Below are positions 1-12,708 of a stretch of DNA of 64,000 bases, in pieces; the stretch's first letter is position 1; the number at the start of each line of letters is the position of its first letter. This DNA comes from Solanum dulcamara (taxonomy: Eukaryota > Streptophyta > Magnoliopsida > Solanales > Solanaceae). The stretch covers positions 73,268,144 through 73,332,143 of the forward strand of contig NC_077244.1 of assembly GCF_947179165.1 (NCBI RefSeq), read 5' to 3'. Under the pieces are notes generated by a model. The model made no database searches. It saw only the letters and a program-made list of their open reading frames with translations, and was not told the origin of the DNA. A program made the position numbers and the translations under genes.

Positions 1-172
1 CTATTTTTATCAAGTTAACAATTATGAATGTTTATCATAGAGATTTAGCTTTAGCTACCTTATGAGTGAGTTGGAATGTGTAATATATTTTGCATTGCCA
101 GTGCATAGAATTTAAACTTCGAACTTAAAACTACTATGATCAATTATGCATTGTTTTTTGATGGGGAAGCAG

Positions 173-429
173 GTTTTGGAGACCCATTGAAATTCTGCTG
201 TGGATGGTACAACAAGGGCTATGAAGTTGCATGTGGGCAGACAGGTAGAGTGAATGGCAGAGAGTATGGGAAGGCATGTAGTAATCCCACAAAATACATT
301 AGCTGGGATGGGATACACTACACAGATGCTGCAAATGTCTGGTTAGCCAAGTACATTCTCAATGGCTCTTTCTCAGATCCTCCAGTTCCTATTGAACAAT
401 CCTGCATTCACTCATCCACCAGAGTTTAA
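173..429 (+). CDS. GDSL esterase/lipase, last exon only
   Basis: C-terminal exon of a plant SGNH/GDSL hydrolase, a family of secreted esterases acting on lipid or cell-wall acyl esters. The exon opens after a CAG acceptor at 170-172 in phase 1 and ends at TAA 427-429. The block SWDGIHYTDAAN is the family's block V, which carries the catalytic Asp and His. The paired-cysteine stretch FCCG and the ending SDPPVP are also typical of the At5g14450-like subgroup. The catalytic Ser and the rest of the gene lie upstream of the window. Nothing here looks damaged. The family call is solid; substrate cannot be inferred. Confidence 0.88.
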
Positions 430-1241
430 CAAGATGTGCTTTGGACCCGCCACAATTATCCTGCGATTTCCAAGATTATTACTGTCATATATATAGAGCT
501 GCATATAGTATGTTTGTCTCCCACTGAGAAACCAATAGGAATTTCTCAATCTTATCTTTAATGTATGGTCACTTTAATATGTTATCTGCTACTCCATTAT
601 CTCAATTGTCATATGGTTGTTATAAGAAAAATGAGAACATGGGACATGATCTGAAGCTCAAACAACTATTACGCCTCAATCTCAAGCAAACTAATAAGTC
701 ACACTCCTACTTGCTACGTCCCCCCAACAAAAGTATCGGATAACTCTGTCCACCCAGGCTTGGACAGCTCTCTTAGTCATTTCTAGCAAGATTGTGAAAG
801 AAACTTGTAAGCAAAAGCTGATTTTTGAAGTGCCAATAATGTCCACAGCTTTCTACTTCAACTGATAACACCGAGATGTGTAATGGCATAATCAACTATA
901 ATGTTAATTTCAGTAACAAGTTCATTGTCACTCGTTCAAGGTAAGGAGAAAGGACATGTTCCCTTTTCTCCAGAACTCACATCAGTATATACTCGAGACT
1001 TTGAGCTATTCATAATTTATGAGAAAAAGTTTCCACGTAAAGAAGAAAGGAAATCTTGAACTTCATGTAACTCCCTGTCTGCACAATATATATACTAAAC
1101 TACTCTACCTCAACCAATTTTAGAATCTATACACATCCTAAAACTTTCAGCTCTTTTAACCACTTGGCGGTTGAAGGGCTATTGGAGCATGCTTCACAAA
1201 TGAAAGGTGAGTTGCTAGTAGTATGCATTATGCAATCAAAC
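430..1241. other. Spacer between convergent gene ends
   Basis: This holds the 3' flanks of the GDSL gene (+) and the DUF936 gene (-), which converge here. At about 733-775 a stretch reading 'ggataactctgtccaccca' resembles a minus-strand fragment of a Solanaceae SINE body. No credible gene is seen. Confidence 0.5.
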
Positions 1242-4200
1242 TCATTTTCTTGTTTTGGGTTCTATTGTAGGTGACACTTGCGAGCCACCGCCGCCGCCAC
1301 CACCACCACCACCAAGAGCTGCTGCAGCAGACTCCACATGAGTGAGAAGATATTCATAGATCTTCTTTCTTATCCTATCGATGGTCTCAGAAGCAATTTG
1401 GGGACTTTCATCATCCTTGCTAGAGGAAATCTCATCTAACCAGTCGTTCACACTCTTCAGCTGGGATAACATGCCAGCTATTTGACCATTATCTGATAAA
1501 GCTGAGGCATCCACGTCAGCATCCAAGAACCTTTCTACAAATCCTAAGAACCAGTCTTGGGATGCTACTCGTAACATCTCGGCTAAGTCAACAGCCTCTT
1601 CGAGACCATCTCCTCTGATCCAATCCGCTGGAGGGGGAGATTTTGGCTTCTGATTAGCAGCTACCCCATCTGTTAAGCGCCGTTGAGATCCTGATGACTG
1701 AATCTTAGAACTTATTGTTGGACGGGGTTTGGCTTGAGGTTTTGCAAGTGCATTTTTGGTTGAGTTGTCAAGGACTAGCATAGGTTGATTGAGAGTGATA
1801 GTCTTTGGGGTTGACGAGGGAGCTGAAGGGGCAATTGGAGTTGAAGTTGCTTTTTTGCTATACACTGAGAATGATGACAGATTGGTAGCCAACGCAGCAT
1901 TGACCCATAGAGTTGCTTGCTTCCGTTTTTCCGATACAGCCTTAAGTGCTTCTTCAGATGGGTTTTCTTCATGATCTGATTCTGAACCAGCAGCTGATAT
2001 GGTCTTGGATAAAGCATCACCAACAAGGTGAACATTCTTCAAACTTGCATGCAGTGCCAAGAATTGCTCAACAGCAGGCTGTGCGTTATCTTCCTTTGCC
2101 GAGGAGCTCAACTCAGAATATGTGCTGAACAATTGAAATTAAACAATCAGCAGTTGTTAGTTTGTGTAACAAAAGAATAACTTCAGTTGATTCTCTGATG
2201 AAAAAACAAACTGCAGAGATACCACTGTTTGAAAGTTTATACTAAACCCTAAACTGAACCATGGTCTGGAGATTCTGAAAGATGAATATCAAAGTTTATT
2301 TTTACTAGCCAACAATACTGGCAAGATAACTCATGGGCATGGCAGTTCAGAAGGGATATCCAGGATTGGGAGCTAAATGACCTGCAGGATTGCTTACAAA
2401 AATATCAGATTTTATGGTCAACTCTCAGGTGCAGGACAGATTAGAACGGGGAGGATCCAAAGATAGAACCTACAATGTCAAAAGAGGATATGGCAAATCT
2501 ATGCTCCCCATATAACTGGTTTCATCTGGACAACATTGTATGATGGCTGCCTTACTCAAGACAACCTTAGCAGAAGAAGCATTAAGAAAGTGAATAGATC
2601 TTATATGTGCCAGGAGGAATCTGAGAGTGTGAGACAGCAGCAGCTGACATTTGGAGTATGTTTTTATCAGTCTTTGGACTTCGCTGGGTCATGCCTTGTA
2701 GTATTAGGATGCTAATGAGAACTAGTGTTCATGGAGAGTAGGGAAATCGATCAAAAAAAATTGGCAAATGGAGTCTGCTCTATTTTTGGTGCATCTGGAG
2801 TGGGAGGAATCATAGATGCTTAGATGGGATTTCAGCTCCTAATCACGCTCTTAAAGCTAAATGTCTCATCAATTTGCTTAATTGGTTCAATCAGGCCCCT
2901 GTAACTAATATTGAATTTATTTATTTTTTGGTTGGTGTGTTGTTCATTAAGTTTTTGTATATGAGCAGATACTCTTCTGTTGTATATTTTTGATATGCAT
3001 CCTCTTGATGCCATTTAATGAAATTCTCTTCATAAAAAGGAAAAAAAGGGAAGAAAACCATGGTCCACTATTTGCATAGGATGGCAAAGTAATCCTTATT
3101 AACCCCACACAATTTGATTTAACTTGCTAATCAATCTATATGAACTGCCATAACTAGAATATTCTCCAGAACAATTCCTTTCTTTTTTTTCCTTGATGAA
3201 GTAAACAAATTTCATCCAAAAGCATCAAGAAGATGCAAAGCAGCCTGCACCAAGGGTGTGGAGTTAGTGGTCAATGAAGTGGTTGAAAACCATGAAATTT
3301 CAGGTTCAAATCCCAACAAAGACAAAAAAACAACTAGATGATATCTTCTCATTTGTAGCTAACCTAGATACCACGACTAAAAATTATTATTATTTTAAAA
3401 AAAAAAAGATGCAGAACAATTCCTTCCTCCAACATGATTCCCCACATACAGCTGAAACCTATCCCTTCCTGGCACTTCTGTTGGAAAACCAACATTATTG
3501 GCTGGAAGGACCCATTGGTTGCTAGTAGGGAGTATTACTTCCTTTTTGGTAAAAGAGTAGTAACTTGAAAAAGGTATGGAAACTGGGGCCAGCTGGATTG
3601 CATTCTTCCCTCCCTTCTTTGACCTCTTTTCAGTAATTCCAGTTGGAAATAAAAACTCCTCAACATGGTTAACACAAAAAGTCCAAGATGACTCAGTCAA
3701 GAAGCCCACAGCAACATTAAGAATGGCCCTTATAATTTTGGAAAATAAACATTTACTCTGATGATAATAGACATTCAAGGGCATGAAAATCAAATCATAT
3801 ATATCCCATATCGTCTTTCTTTAAAATCTATTCATGTCAGATTTCAAGCACCCCGATTGAGAAAATGCAATTGCTAGCATGGAACAAGAAATTTATAGAT
3901 ATCACTCCAACTGTTACCAATATGTAAAATGGAAATTGAAGCCACAAGGATCAAACCAGAAAACATTACTGAAAATTGCACAGCGAAAGATCTGTGGGTG
4001 GTCACTTTTTTCATTCAATAAGAAGAAAACTTTGTTATCCATACAAGTTAGTAAACGATTTGGCTTCATTATATAAGAGTATAAATCCAGTGAGACACAT
4101 TTCAACGGGCTGTCTTGTGAAGGAAGACAACATGCTAAACTTATCCAACTTATTTGAAGTAAGGGAAAATAAAATTCTATTTGAACCGACTCTGAAATAC

Positions 4201-7200
4201 ATAGGCAAGGTTGGAAAAGTTTATCTTCCAGGAAGTCATCCTTAACACTTTTGAAGGAAGAATTAACTGATCAACAACAACATACCTAATATAATCCCAC
4301 AAGTGGGTTCCTTTGTGGAGCAGAGAGGTTATTTCCGATAACCCTCAGCTCAAAAGAAAATAAGAATTCGAAATATCATACAAAGCAAAAAAAAAAAATA
4401 CAAAGCAAATGAACAGATAGTAATAAACACCAAAGAACAAAGAAACTATTTTACCCCTCAATCAAATACTATTCCTACACTAATTTGGTACAAAATGTAA
4501 ACATACACTATAATGAATTTATTAAGCTTATTGAACATCTGTTTATGTATTGTATACAATGCTTATGGAAATGAATGAAAGTCACAGCATTGATTCTTGC
4601 CATCTTGAATGATATATTAATTCCTCATTTATTAAGATACTAAACATCTATTCATATAAACAATGTACTATCCTTCTTTGAGTACAAGTTGGATTTTATT
4701 GTAATTTTATTTCCATTGACAGAGACATTGTACTCGGTGATTTGGCGTACTCTCATAGTCTTCGAGACTTTGGGTACTGCAGGTGTTTTAGGGTTGAGGA
4801 GGTTAGACGTGCTATTAGCAGGATGAGCAAGGGGAGAGCGACTGGGCCTAATGAGATTCCGGTGTACTTTTGAAAGAGCACTGACAAGGCAGATTTGGAG
4901 TGGTTGACTAAATTGTTTAATATTATTTTGAAGATTGCTAAGATTTCCGATGAATGGAGGTGGAGTACTATGGTTCCATTGTACAAAAACAAGGGTGATA
5001 TCCAAAACTGTAATAATTACAGGGGTATCAAATTGCTAAGCCACACTATAAAGATTTGGGAGAGAGTGGTGGAGATGAGGAGAGGAGTGTCAATCTCAGA
5101 GAATCAGTTTGTATTCATGTCGGAGTGGTCGACTATAGAAGCAATCCATCTTATACGGAAATTGGTGGAGAAATTTAGAGAAAGAAAAGGGGATCTCCAT
5201 GTGGTGTTCATTGACCTTGAAAAGGCTTATGACAAAGTTTCAAGAGATATTTTCTGGAGGTGCCTGGAGGCTAAATATGTTTCGATGGTGTATATTAGGG
5301 CGATAAAGGGCATGTATGCTGGAGCCAAAACTCGGGCTAGGACAATGGGAGGTGACTCAGAGCATTTTCCTGTTGAGATGGGACTACATCAGAGATCCGT
5401 ACTGAGTCCTTTTCTTTTTGCCATGGTGATCGATGAGCTGACACGGTCTATTAAGAAAGAGGTTCCATGGTGTATGATATTTGCGGACGATATAGTTTTG
5501 ATTGATGAGACTCGGGATAGAGTTAATGATAGGTTGGAGGTTTGGAGACAAACTCTGGAGTCCAAAGGATTCAGATTGAGCAGGACCAAAACGGAATACT
5601 TGGAGTGCAAATTTAGTGCTGCGATGGATGAAGAGGACATGGAAGTGAGGCTTGACACTCAACCTATCCCCAAGACAGAAAGCTTTAAATATCTTGGATC
5701 CATCATCCAGAGTAGTGGGGACATCGATGATGATGTCACGCATCGCATTGGGGCAACGTAGATGAAATGGAGGCTTGCCTCTGGAGTCTTGTGTGATAAA
5801 AAAGTACCACCTAAACTTAGAGATAAGTTCTACAGAATGGTGGTTAGACCGGCGTTGTTATATGGAGTGGAGTGCTTCTAGTAAAGAACTTTTAGGTTCA
5901 GAAGATGCATGTTACGGAGATGAGAATGTTGAAATGGATGTGTAGACACACTAGAAGTGATAATATGAGGAATGAGGTTATTCGGGAGAAGATGGAAGTG
6001 GCCTCCGTGGCAGACAAGATGAGAGAAGAGAGACTGAGATGGTTTGGACATGTGCAGAGGAAGAGTGTCGACACCCCAGTTAGGATGTGCGAGCGATTGG
6101 ATTTGGGGGTTATGCGGAGGGGTAGGGGTAGGGGTAGGCCGAAAAAGTATTGAAAAGAGGTGATTAGACAAGATATGGCACTACTCTATATCACCGAGGA
6201 CATGACCTTAGATAGAAAGGAGTGGAGGTCGAGGATTAGGGTAGAAGACTAATAAGGATAGAATGGTGTCTTGCCGTGTGTAGATTTAGGGTGGTCGTAG
6301 GTCTAGGCGTGCCTTTATAGATGTGTTGTTATTGCCTTTGTTTATCACATTACTTTGATATTGTTATTGTTCTTGTCTTGTAAAATTTGCATAGTTTTTC
6401 GTTTTATTACCATTATGCTAGACATATTATTTTTCTCTCTTACTTGGGACTCTGACTTTTGAGCCGAGGGTCTTTCGGAAACAGTCTCTCTATCTCCATG
6501 AGGTAGTGGTAAGGTCTGTGTACATCCTAACCTCCCCAGACCCCACTTATGAGATTTCACTAGGTACGTTGTTGTTGTTTATTGTTCTTTGAATATTTTT
6601 CAAATTAGAACAAACCATCCTACTTTTAAATACTTGGGGTGAAGATAAATATCTTTATTGTGCTTTGTTGCAAGTTTTGCATACATATGTATGTTCTTCT
6701 TCGACATATTCATACCATTAGGTTAGATTATCTTAATTAGCTCCACATATTTCTTACTTTATGGAAAATGCACCGTCTTGTTGTAATGAATTTTATTTAA
6801 TGAATGAAATGTAAATAGTAAAATTAATAATGTAAAAATTTCAGCATTTCCTATTTAACAACTCTACTTCTTAAATACTTAGAAGTTTTATAATACTGAT
6901 AAGGAACGAACGTGCAAAGCACGTTCTCAAAGACTAGTATTACTAAAAAGGAGCAGAGAGGAATCTAGCTCCTGGCTCTTCCACATAAAGCGTGACAACA
7001 CTCAGCTACCTACTATCCTTCTACCCTAATTTTCAACCTTCATACCTACCCATTCAGGGTCATATCCTCAGTAAGTTGAATTTATGCCATTTCTTACCTA
7101 ATCATCTCCCTCGTGTTCTTCTTCGGTCTACATCTATCCCTCCTAACTTCTATTACAGCCAATCTCTAACACCTCCTTACCGGCGCATCCACGCACCTCC

Positions 7201-10200
7201 TCTTGACATGCCTGAACCATGCTGGAGTACTGAAAAGTGAAGGAAGCATCATAACATTAACTTTTCTTTTTAGGTGGGTAACAGCAAAACAGCGTATGAA
7301 AGAATCAGTTCTAACGCAGAATTTCATTCGCCTAACCTAATCAATCTTCCTAACCTTTTCAATAGGCACGTTTGCATGCAGACCATCCTGATTAGAGTCG
7401 ATATCCAAAACTGGAGGACTAAAATCACGCATATTCACTGAAGCTATGACCTATTCCCAAAGGAGTAAGGTTGCTGAATAGATGAAAATAAGCTAATCCG
7501 AGGATTTGCAGTTGTAGTTGTCTAACCATAATCAGACACCCAAATTTAATATGGAAAAAAAATGGGTAAACCAAAAGATAAATAGATATTCATATTATTC
7601 ATTGCTTCCTATTATATAAAAATATAAGTACTCCTGAATTAGAAAAAAAAAAACTTTTTTTCTCCTTTTTGAGTGTGTTTGGTATGAAGAAAAATATTTT
7701 CGTCTCTTTTTGTAATATAAAATAAAAGACAATTTAAGGAACGAGAGTATCGATATTCAATATACTTTTTAAAACTTTTCTTTGAAAATCTGATTTTGAA
7801 ATTGTGTTTGTGAAACAGTGAAAAGAAATGATAGTAAGCAAGTGTTTTTTTTCCTTTTTTCAGTTGTTAATTTTATTTTTTGTTTTTCAAAAAGAAAATT
7901 TGTTTGAAAACTTTATGCAACAAAGGAAATAATATGCAGGTTGATGTTTCTTTTTAAGAAGAGAATAAAGCATATATGTTTGGTTTTTAAAAAAAGAAAA
8001 TTTGTGTGAAAAATTTATGCAACAAAGGAAAATGATGCAGTAGATAAAAAGGTAAGGACAGTTGTGCAAGTGGGATTCGAACCCACATACTCAAGCGTCT
8101 ATAAAACTTTGGATCTTATTCTTTTCCACTGAACCATATGTTTGCTTTGTTAGTGGGTTTGCAGGATAGATATTAGTTATATTTACCAGATTTTTTAATG
8201 CAAATATAGAATCTATACAAAAGTTACTGGGTTTGTCCGAACCCCCGTATAACACTAAAGCTCCGCCCTTGATGCTAAGCTCATCCAAAGAAAGATTAAA
8301 AGAGTTTGAAGAGGCCAGCCAAACAATGACATACACTCTAAATTGTTGGTAACTGATTACAAAGAATATAGCCACGTGTGCAGCCATATATGATATAACC
8401 TGAATCTTTCTCAGTTGGCTCCAACATTACAAAATGTAGGAGTACTAGATATACAGCCCAACCCTTTTGATTAGTTTTTGATGCACCCACGAGGTCCCCT
8501 TTGATTAGTTTTTGGTGCACCCACGAGGTCCCTGTGTGTAGATTGTCTTTTGTAGAGAACCATTTTTTAGGTTTTATACAACTTGTAAACGAAGTTTTCT
8601 CCCCACAAAATCAATAAATATTACCTCATCAATACACACACACATGCAGCCTAGCTCAAGGGTCTTAACTTGAAGTGGATAAACTGATTTCAGCACTTAA
8701 AATTCACCTTTACTATGCCACTCAAAAAGAAGAAGTACCTTAAATTCTTACTTTCCAAAAAAAAAAAGGAAAAAGAAGCAGGACTACCTTAGACATCTGA
8801 GTAAGCTTTCAGTAGCCGAAGCCACCTGCATAGCCTCAATGGCTGCTATCTGTGCAGCATCTCTGTGCTTCATGACTTCCTATAACATGAAATGGTACTT
8901 TTCAGAGATCAAATAAATAGTCTAATCTCCGATAATACACTTTTAAAAAAATGAGAAAGGTAACAGTGCGATAATGCACTTTAATGATCCAATAAGAAAA
9001 GATTTCATAAGCAAATACATGGGCTGCACATGCCGACTCAAAATTAAAAAAAAACTTTAAACTACAGGACCATCAGGTAACTAGAAAAAGTGGGAAACAG
9101 AAAATGCTTTTCAGAAATCTGTAACTAAAGAGTAAATATACTAGGCAAACTCAACTCTGACACCATAGCATATAAACATGACAAAAACTGCACTAACATG
9201 GTAAGAACTGTCTTTAATGCTACAGGAACCTCTGGGTGAGAAATGGTTGTAGATGTAATATACACGAATAGCATTTCAGGACTGAACGGAGAATCCATCA
9301 AGCTGTAAAGAATGCAAGCACTTCAGAACGGCATACCTTTCCAATCTTTGTGAGAGAAGATGGGAGTGATGACCAGGCAACATTTCCATCCGCTAAAATT
9401 CTATTACTGACAGCAACTTTGACCAAGTCTTCTAAGCCATTATTGACCTCCCCGGGTAGCTTTCTTCCCTTGGATATTTTCTGCTTACTTGATTTATCAG
9501 CATCAACAGGCTCTCCATTTGTGGAAGTCTTCTTTAAGGATGTATGAACCTTATTTTCCTCTTTGGATGATTTTGCGAGTATACACCGGTTATCTTCTTT
9601 ACTTGTCAATTTCTCACTGGTTGATTTTCTTGGAACCTGCCATCAGAGCATTCAGATAAAGAGTATCAAAATCTATTAAATGCAACAAGAGTCAAATAGT
9701 TAAATGACAATTTAAGGTGGCGTGCTGCTTGCAGAAAACTATCCTGCAAGAATACTGATCAAATTTCACTTCAAAATGTTAAACCAATCATAGCCTATGC
9801 CCTGAATCATAAAAGGAAAAGTGGATATACATTTTAATCAGTTTAAACCAATACACAAACCATCAGAAACTTTATATAACAGGGTAGGGAGATAAAAAAC
9901 AAATACTTACAGAAGTGCTCCTCGGTTCAGGCTTCAAATCATGCTTGTTGACCCTCAACCTGGGACTATCTCTGCTCTTCAAATCCATATTCCCTTCCCA
10001 GCTCTTCCTCAAGGCCTTAGGCTCCAATTCAAGCCCTTGAAGATAATTCTTCAATGGATTCCCACCCAGCACTCTCTTCGGTGTTGGACTTGCCCCACGA
10101 ACAGAACTTGACTTCTCCAATCCAGGTTTAGCTGTTGCTTTCTCTAGTCGTTCCAAGCCCTTAACCTTTGCTTGTTGCTTAACCCCATTTGAGAACTTCT

Positions 10201-10888
10201 CAAAAGAAGTTGGTAATGAATAACAACTTGTAGGAGATGTGGGTATTGATCTTGAGCTGGAAGATTTTACTCTCATTAGAGTATCCTTCTTCTCCACTAC
10301 ATTTAATGCTAACTTCGACAAGTGAGACTTCGACCAAGTCAAAGTAGGCTTCTTCTTTTCCAGTTTTTCCTCTTTGGCACCACCATTTGATCTAGAAACT
10401 GCAGATTTATTGTCTTTCACCCCCGCATGATTGTTGCCTAATGCTTTTGAAGGAGACTTAGTTTTATCTCGTGATTTTGAACCAGGAGACAGATTACCAT
10501 TGTTATTGAGGAAGCCTAAAGAATGAGTTGCTACTATATCTTCAGGAGTTCCAACACAAGGGTGTCGGCCAGGGACGGGCCTAACACCCCTAAGAATAGG
10601 CACAGGTGAAGCAGCTTCAAGCCTCTCAACATGAATGAACTGACCCAATTGAATCTTATCACTAAGAATAAGATCATCATGTTCATCAGGCAAAGATACA
10701 TAAGTGGCATGAGAAGAATCTGATACCTTTAGGTAGAACCCTTGGTTGGGAAAGAGCTCCCCACCTGCTAATGCTGGCACAATGCTAACCACTTGCAACA
10801 GAGATGACCTGTGCTCACCGGCAACTTTCACATCTGTGTTCATATGCTGAAGAAGCTTTAATAGAACACCAGGTACCAAAGTAGCCAT
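1242..10888 (-). CDS. DUF936 family plant protein, 4 exons, about 750 aa
   Basis: Exons read from the minus strand are 10888-9911, 9636-9337, 8879-8788 and 2124-1242 (stop). All three introns are GT-AG and the phases close to 751 codons. The N-terminus [20 protein letters not shown] starts the DUF936 domain (about residues 1-120, including [18 protein letters not shown] text). The middle is Ser/Lys-rich and probably disordered. Exon 3 and the start of exon 4 carry the conserved helix [20 protein letters not shown]. The C-terminus has [17 protein letters not shown] and [10 protein letters not shown], both family landmarks, and a run of ten glycines close to the end. DUF936 is plant-specific and of unknown biochemical role. 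Intron 3 spans 6.66 kb and holds most of the transposon remnants listed between 2270 and 8531. Confidence 0.92.
2270..3050 (+). mobile_element. Degenerate L1-type LINE, 3' end
   Basis: Broken plus-strand coding text matches the C-terminal zinc-knuckle/RVT region of plant L1 LINEs: a stretch around 2540-2600 reads [24 protein letters not shown], and 2790-2880 resembles the conserved C-terminal segment with stops and frameshifts. It ends near 3030-3050 in an A-rich tail. It lies antisense within intron 3 of the DUF936 gene. Boundaries are approximate and no target-site duplication was assigned. Confidence 0.5.
3243..3405 (+). mobile_element. tRNA-derived SINE, truncated
   Basis: A pol III-like box A (around 'gagttagtggtcaatg') and box B ('ggttcaaatccc') are followed by a diverged body and a poly(A) run at 3396-3405. 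Flanks 3230-3242 and 3406-3418 match at 11 of 13 bases, consistent with a target-site duplication. The head resembles the common Solanaceae SINE that begins with 'gggtgtg...agtggtcaatgaagtgg'. It lies in DUF936 intron 3. Confidence 0.7.
4267..4345 (-). mobile_element. TTG-tailed RTE/SINE 3' end
   Basis: On the minus strand this reads as the shared 3' end of the local RTE family, closing with 'cccacttgtgggattatat...' and a short (TTG)n tail. Only the terminal part survives. It lies in DUF936 intron 3. Confidence 0.6.
4710..6580 (+). mobile_element. RTE-clade LINE, 5'-truncated and degenerate
   Basis: The reverse transcriptase reads with interruptions across about 4740-6240: [20 protein letters not shown], then [11 protein letters not shown], then the catalytic FADDIVLID near 5480, then the [17 protein letters not shown] block and the C-terminal WMCRHTRS and RWFGHVQRK blocks. 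Stops are seen at 4873 and 5759 and there are frame changes after that. The 3' UTR at 6440-6560 has the 'gagccgagggtctttcgg' signature and ends in (TTG)n at about 6566-6580. The endonuclease and the N-terminal half are absent. The element is antisense to the host gene. Confidence 0.88.
7885..8040. repeat. Imperfect direct repeat
   Basis: Two copies of a roughly 50-base unit ('aaagaaaatttgtttgaaaa' then 'tttatgcaacaaaggaaa') lie at about 7890-7940 and 7993-8040, about 103 bases apart, with small differences. It is non-coding and within DUF936 intron 3. Confidence 0.6.
8058..8275 (-). mobile_element. SINE-like tRNA-derived element
   Basis: On the minus strand a box A ('tggttcagtgg', about 8130-8140) and a box B ('ggttcgaatcc', about 8070-8080) have pol III promoter spacing, but no tRNA cloverleaf closes. 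The upstream part ('gggttcggacaaacccagta') is a text I recall as repeated in Solanaceae genomes. The type and the exact ends are uncertain. Confidence 0.45.
8466..8531. repeat. 34-base tandem duplication
   Basis: The unit 'ttgattagtttttgatgcac' plus 'ccacgaggtcccc' occurs twice head to tail with one or two differences. It is non-coding and in DUF936 intron 3. Confidence 0.8.
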
Positions 10889-11930
10889 TCCCCAAATCTT
10901 CGCTTAGCATTACCAGAAAAAAGATACCAAATTGAAGAACTTTCAAGATTTAACAAAGGAAATCTAGCAAAAGGGTTTTCTCTCTTTCTCCCAAATTTCC
11001 AGATTAAGAAAGAAAATTACAGCTAACAACTTTCACTTAAAAGGGTGAGAAGTTGGTTCTCCAAGAAGGGTTCAATCATACAAGTATAATAGAACTCAAA
11101 ATCCCACAAAACCACTCAAACAGATGGAAAAAAAAATCAATCCTTTGAAACCCTATTGAGATTCACAGCCAAAGTAGCTTTCCTTAATCCAACAAAAGCA
11201 TCCAACTTTCAGTGATTCAAGAACTAGGTGCCATTAGTGGTCAAGAGAAAGAGAAAGTGAGAACCCCAAAAATGAATCAAGAAGAGGAAGGAACAAAATG
11301 GGGGTTTGGCATTTATACATTTATTATGAGCAAAATGTATGTAAAAAAACAAAGTGATAAAATAGTACAGTAGTCCATAAATACATATGGATGTATTCTT
11401 GTAAAGAAAGAGTAGAGCTAAGAAAAGGGGTGAAGGGTTAGCATTGATTGCTCAGTACAAAGTTAGTCATATGGGTAAAAAAGGCAACTTTTTAAAGGGC
11501 ATTTTCTTGATTATTTAAGTGTGAAAGATAAGGAGAGAGAAGGAGAAAACTTGAGAAGTGTCCAAATTGAAAGTGGGTTTCTGAATCTGAACCTCAAAAT
11601 GGGAGTCTCATTAATATAAGGGAAACACAACAAAAATTGATGCCAGGAGATGAAGAAATCATCATTCATCACATGATTGATTCATTCCAACTATTGAAAT
11701 TGGTCCTGTAACAGTTGCTGACACCAAAATTCATAAAATAAAAAAAGAGTATAAAATTAGAAGCATTTTGTAAGTTTTATCCATTGATATTGTTTTCTGT
11801 TTTTTTCTTTTACTTCCAAAGAATAATGCTTTCTGTTGGGATAAGTTTGTTTTTTCATAGAATATGACAGAGCCCAAAAAAATTGGAGCTAATGAGAATC
11901 TAACAAGAACGTCTTTTTAATTTCACTGCT
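10889..11930. other. 5' leader and promoter region of the DUF936 gene
   Basis: This is upstream of the minus-strand ATG at 10888. The first 400 bases are pyrimidine-rich on the minus strand, as expected for a plant 5' leader. An AT-rich stretch near 11310-11330 reads on the minus strand with TATA-like text ('aatgtataaatgcc'). No other gene is seen. Confidence 0.35.
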
Positions 11931-11936
11931 TTTTCT

Positions 11937-12160
11937 TCACTAAGGATGTTTGGTATCATGAAAAATGTTTTACGCTGAAATGATGTTTTTCTTACATATT
12001 TTCTTGTGTTTGATAAATAAATAAAAAGTATTATCTCAATAATATTTATATGTAATTTAAATAAATATTATAAAAGATATAATAGTAGAGAAGGAGAGGT
12101 GTCAGATGTGGGGATGGTGGCGATGGAGGATTGCGGATGGGATGGGGGAGGGTTCTATCA
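11937..12160 (+). mobile_element. 'GTTTGGTAT'-type MITE-like element
   Basis: Starts 'ggatgtttggtatcatgaaa' and continues through 'cttgtgtttgataaataaat' to a G-rich core (12090-12155). The same layout is found inverted at 17916-18260, and shorter related starts occur at about 7670 and 14770. I recall such G/C-skewed repeats in Solanaceae spacers. No terminal inverted repeat was proven. Confidence 0.4.
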
Positions 12161-12397
12161 GAGGTGTAGACAAAAGCTAAATGTATATGTGAGTCATTTA
12201 TATAACATTAGGGTATATATGATTCACTTTTATAACGAAAGTTATATCAGCTATAAATAACAAAATTAAAAGTTATGTTAGGCTCTTTTCCCTTATAAAC
12301 ATGACATTTCACCACTATGTCAATTACTTTCTTCGCTAATCGTCTTCATTCACTATTACCGACCACCAACACCATCTACCACACATCAACCCCAGCT

Positions 12398-12399
12398 AT

Positions 12400-12430
<31 letters not shown>

Positions 12431-12456
12431 CCCAGTGAAATCTCACATCGTGGGAC
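12398..12456 (-). mobile_element. RTE/SINE 3' tail, (CAA)n on the plus strand
   Basis: The plus strand reads (CAA)n followed by 'cccagtgaaatctcacatcg'. This is the reverse complement of the RTE 3' end 'tgggatttcactgggttgtt' seen at 48546. Only the terminal 60 bases remain. Confidence 0.7.
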
Positions 12457-12596
12457 AACCCAGCTATAACCATCACTAATTAGTTGCATCATTCACTAGC
12501 CACAATTTACTATCATCACTATTGATCACAATTACTACAATAATCATAAATCATCAGCGATAATATAAATGTCATTTATATACCCACAATCATCAG

Positions 12597-12691
12597 TCAT
12601 CCTACTTTGGTAGGAGTAAGGTCTGCATACATTTTATCCTTTCTAGACTCCACGTTGTGGGATTTTACTGGGTTGTTGTTGTTGTTGTTGT
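12597..12691 (+). mobile_element. RTE/SINE 3' end with (TTG)n tail
   Basis: Reads 'ggtaggagtaaggtctgcat' and then 'ccacgttgtgggattttact' before (GTT)n. This is near-identical to the 3' end of the LINE at 46897-48587. It sits 140 bases from a second tail in the opposite orientation. Confidence 0.75.
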
Positions 12692-12708
12692 AATCAGTTA
12701 TCACGACA

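Noticed and set aside
3395..3793. 132-codon minus-strand frame
   Set aside because: No domain, it overlaps a SINE poly(A) tract, and lies in a large intron full of repeats.
7992..8069. CRISPR-like direct repeats
   Set aside because: Only two imperfect copies without regular spacers, in a eukaryotic intron.
8058..8140. Possible tRNA gene
   Set aside because: Box A and box B words are present, but no acceptor stem or cloverleaf can be drawn; it fits a SINE head better.
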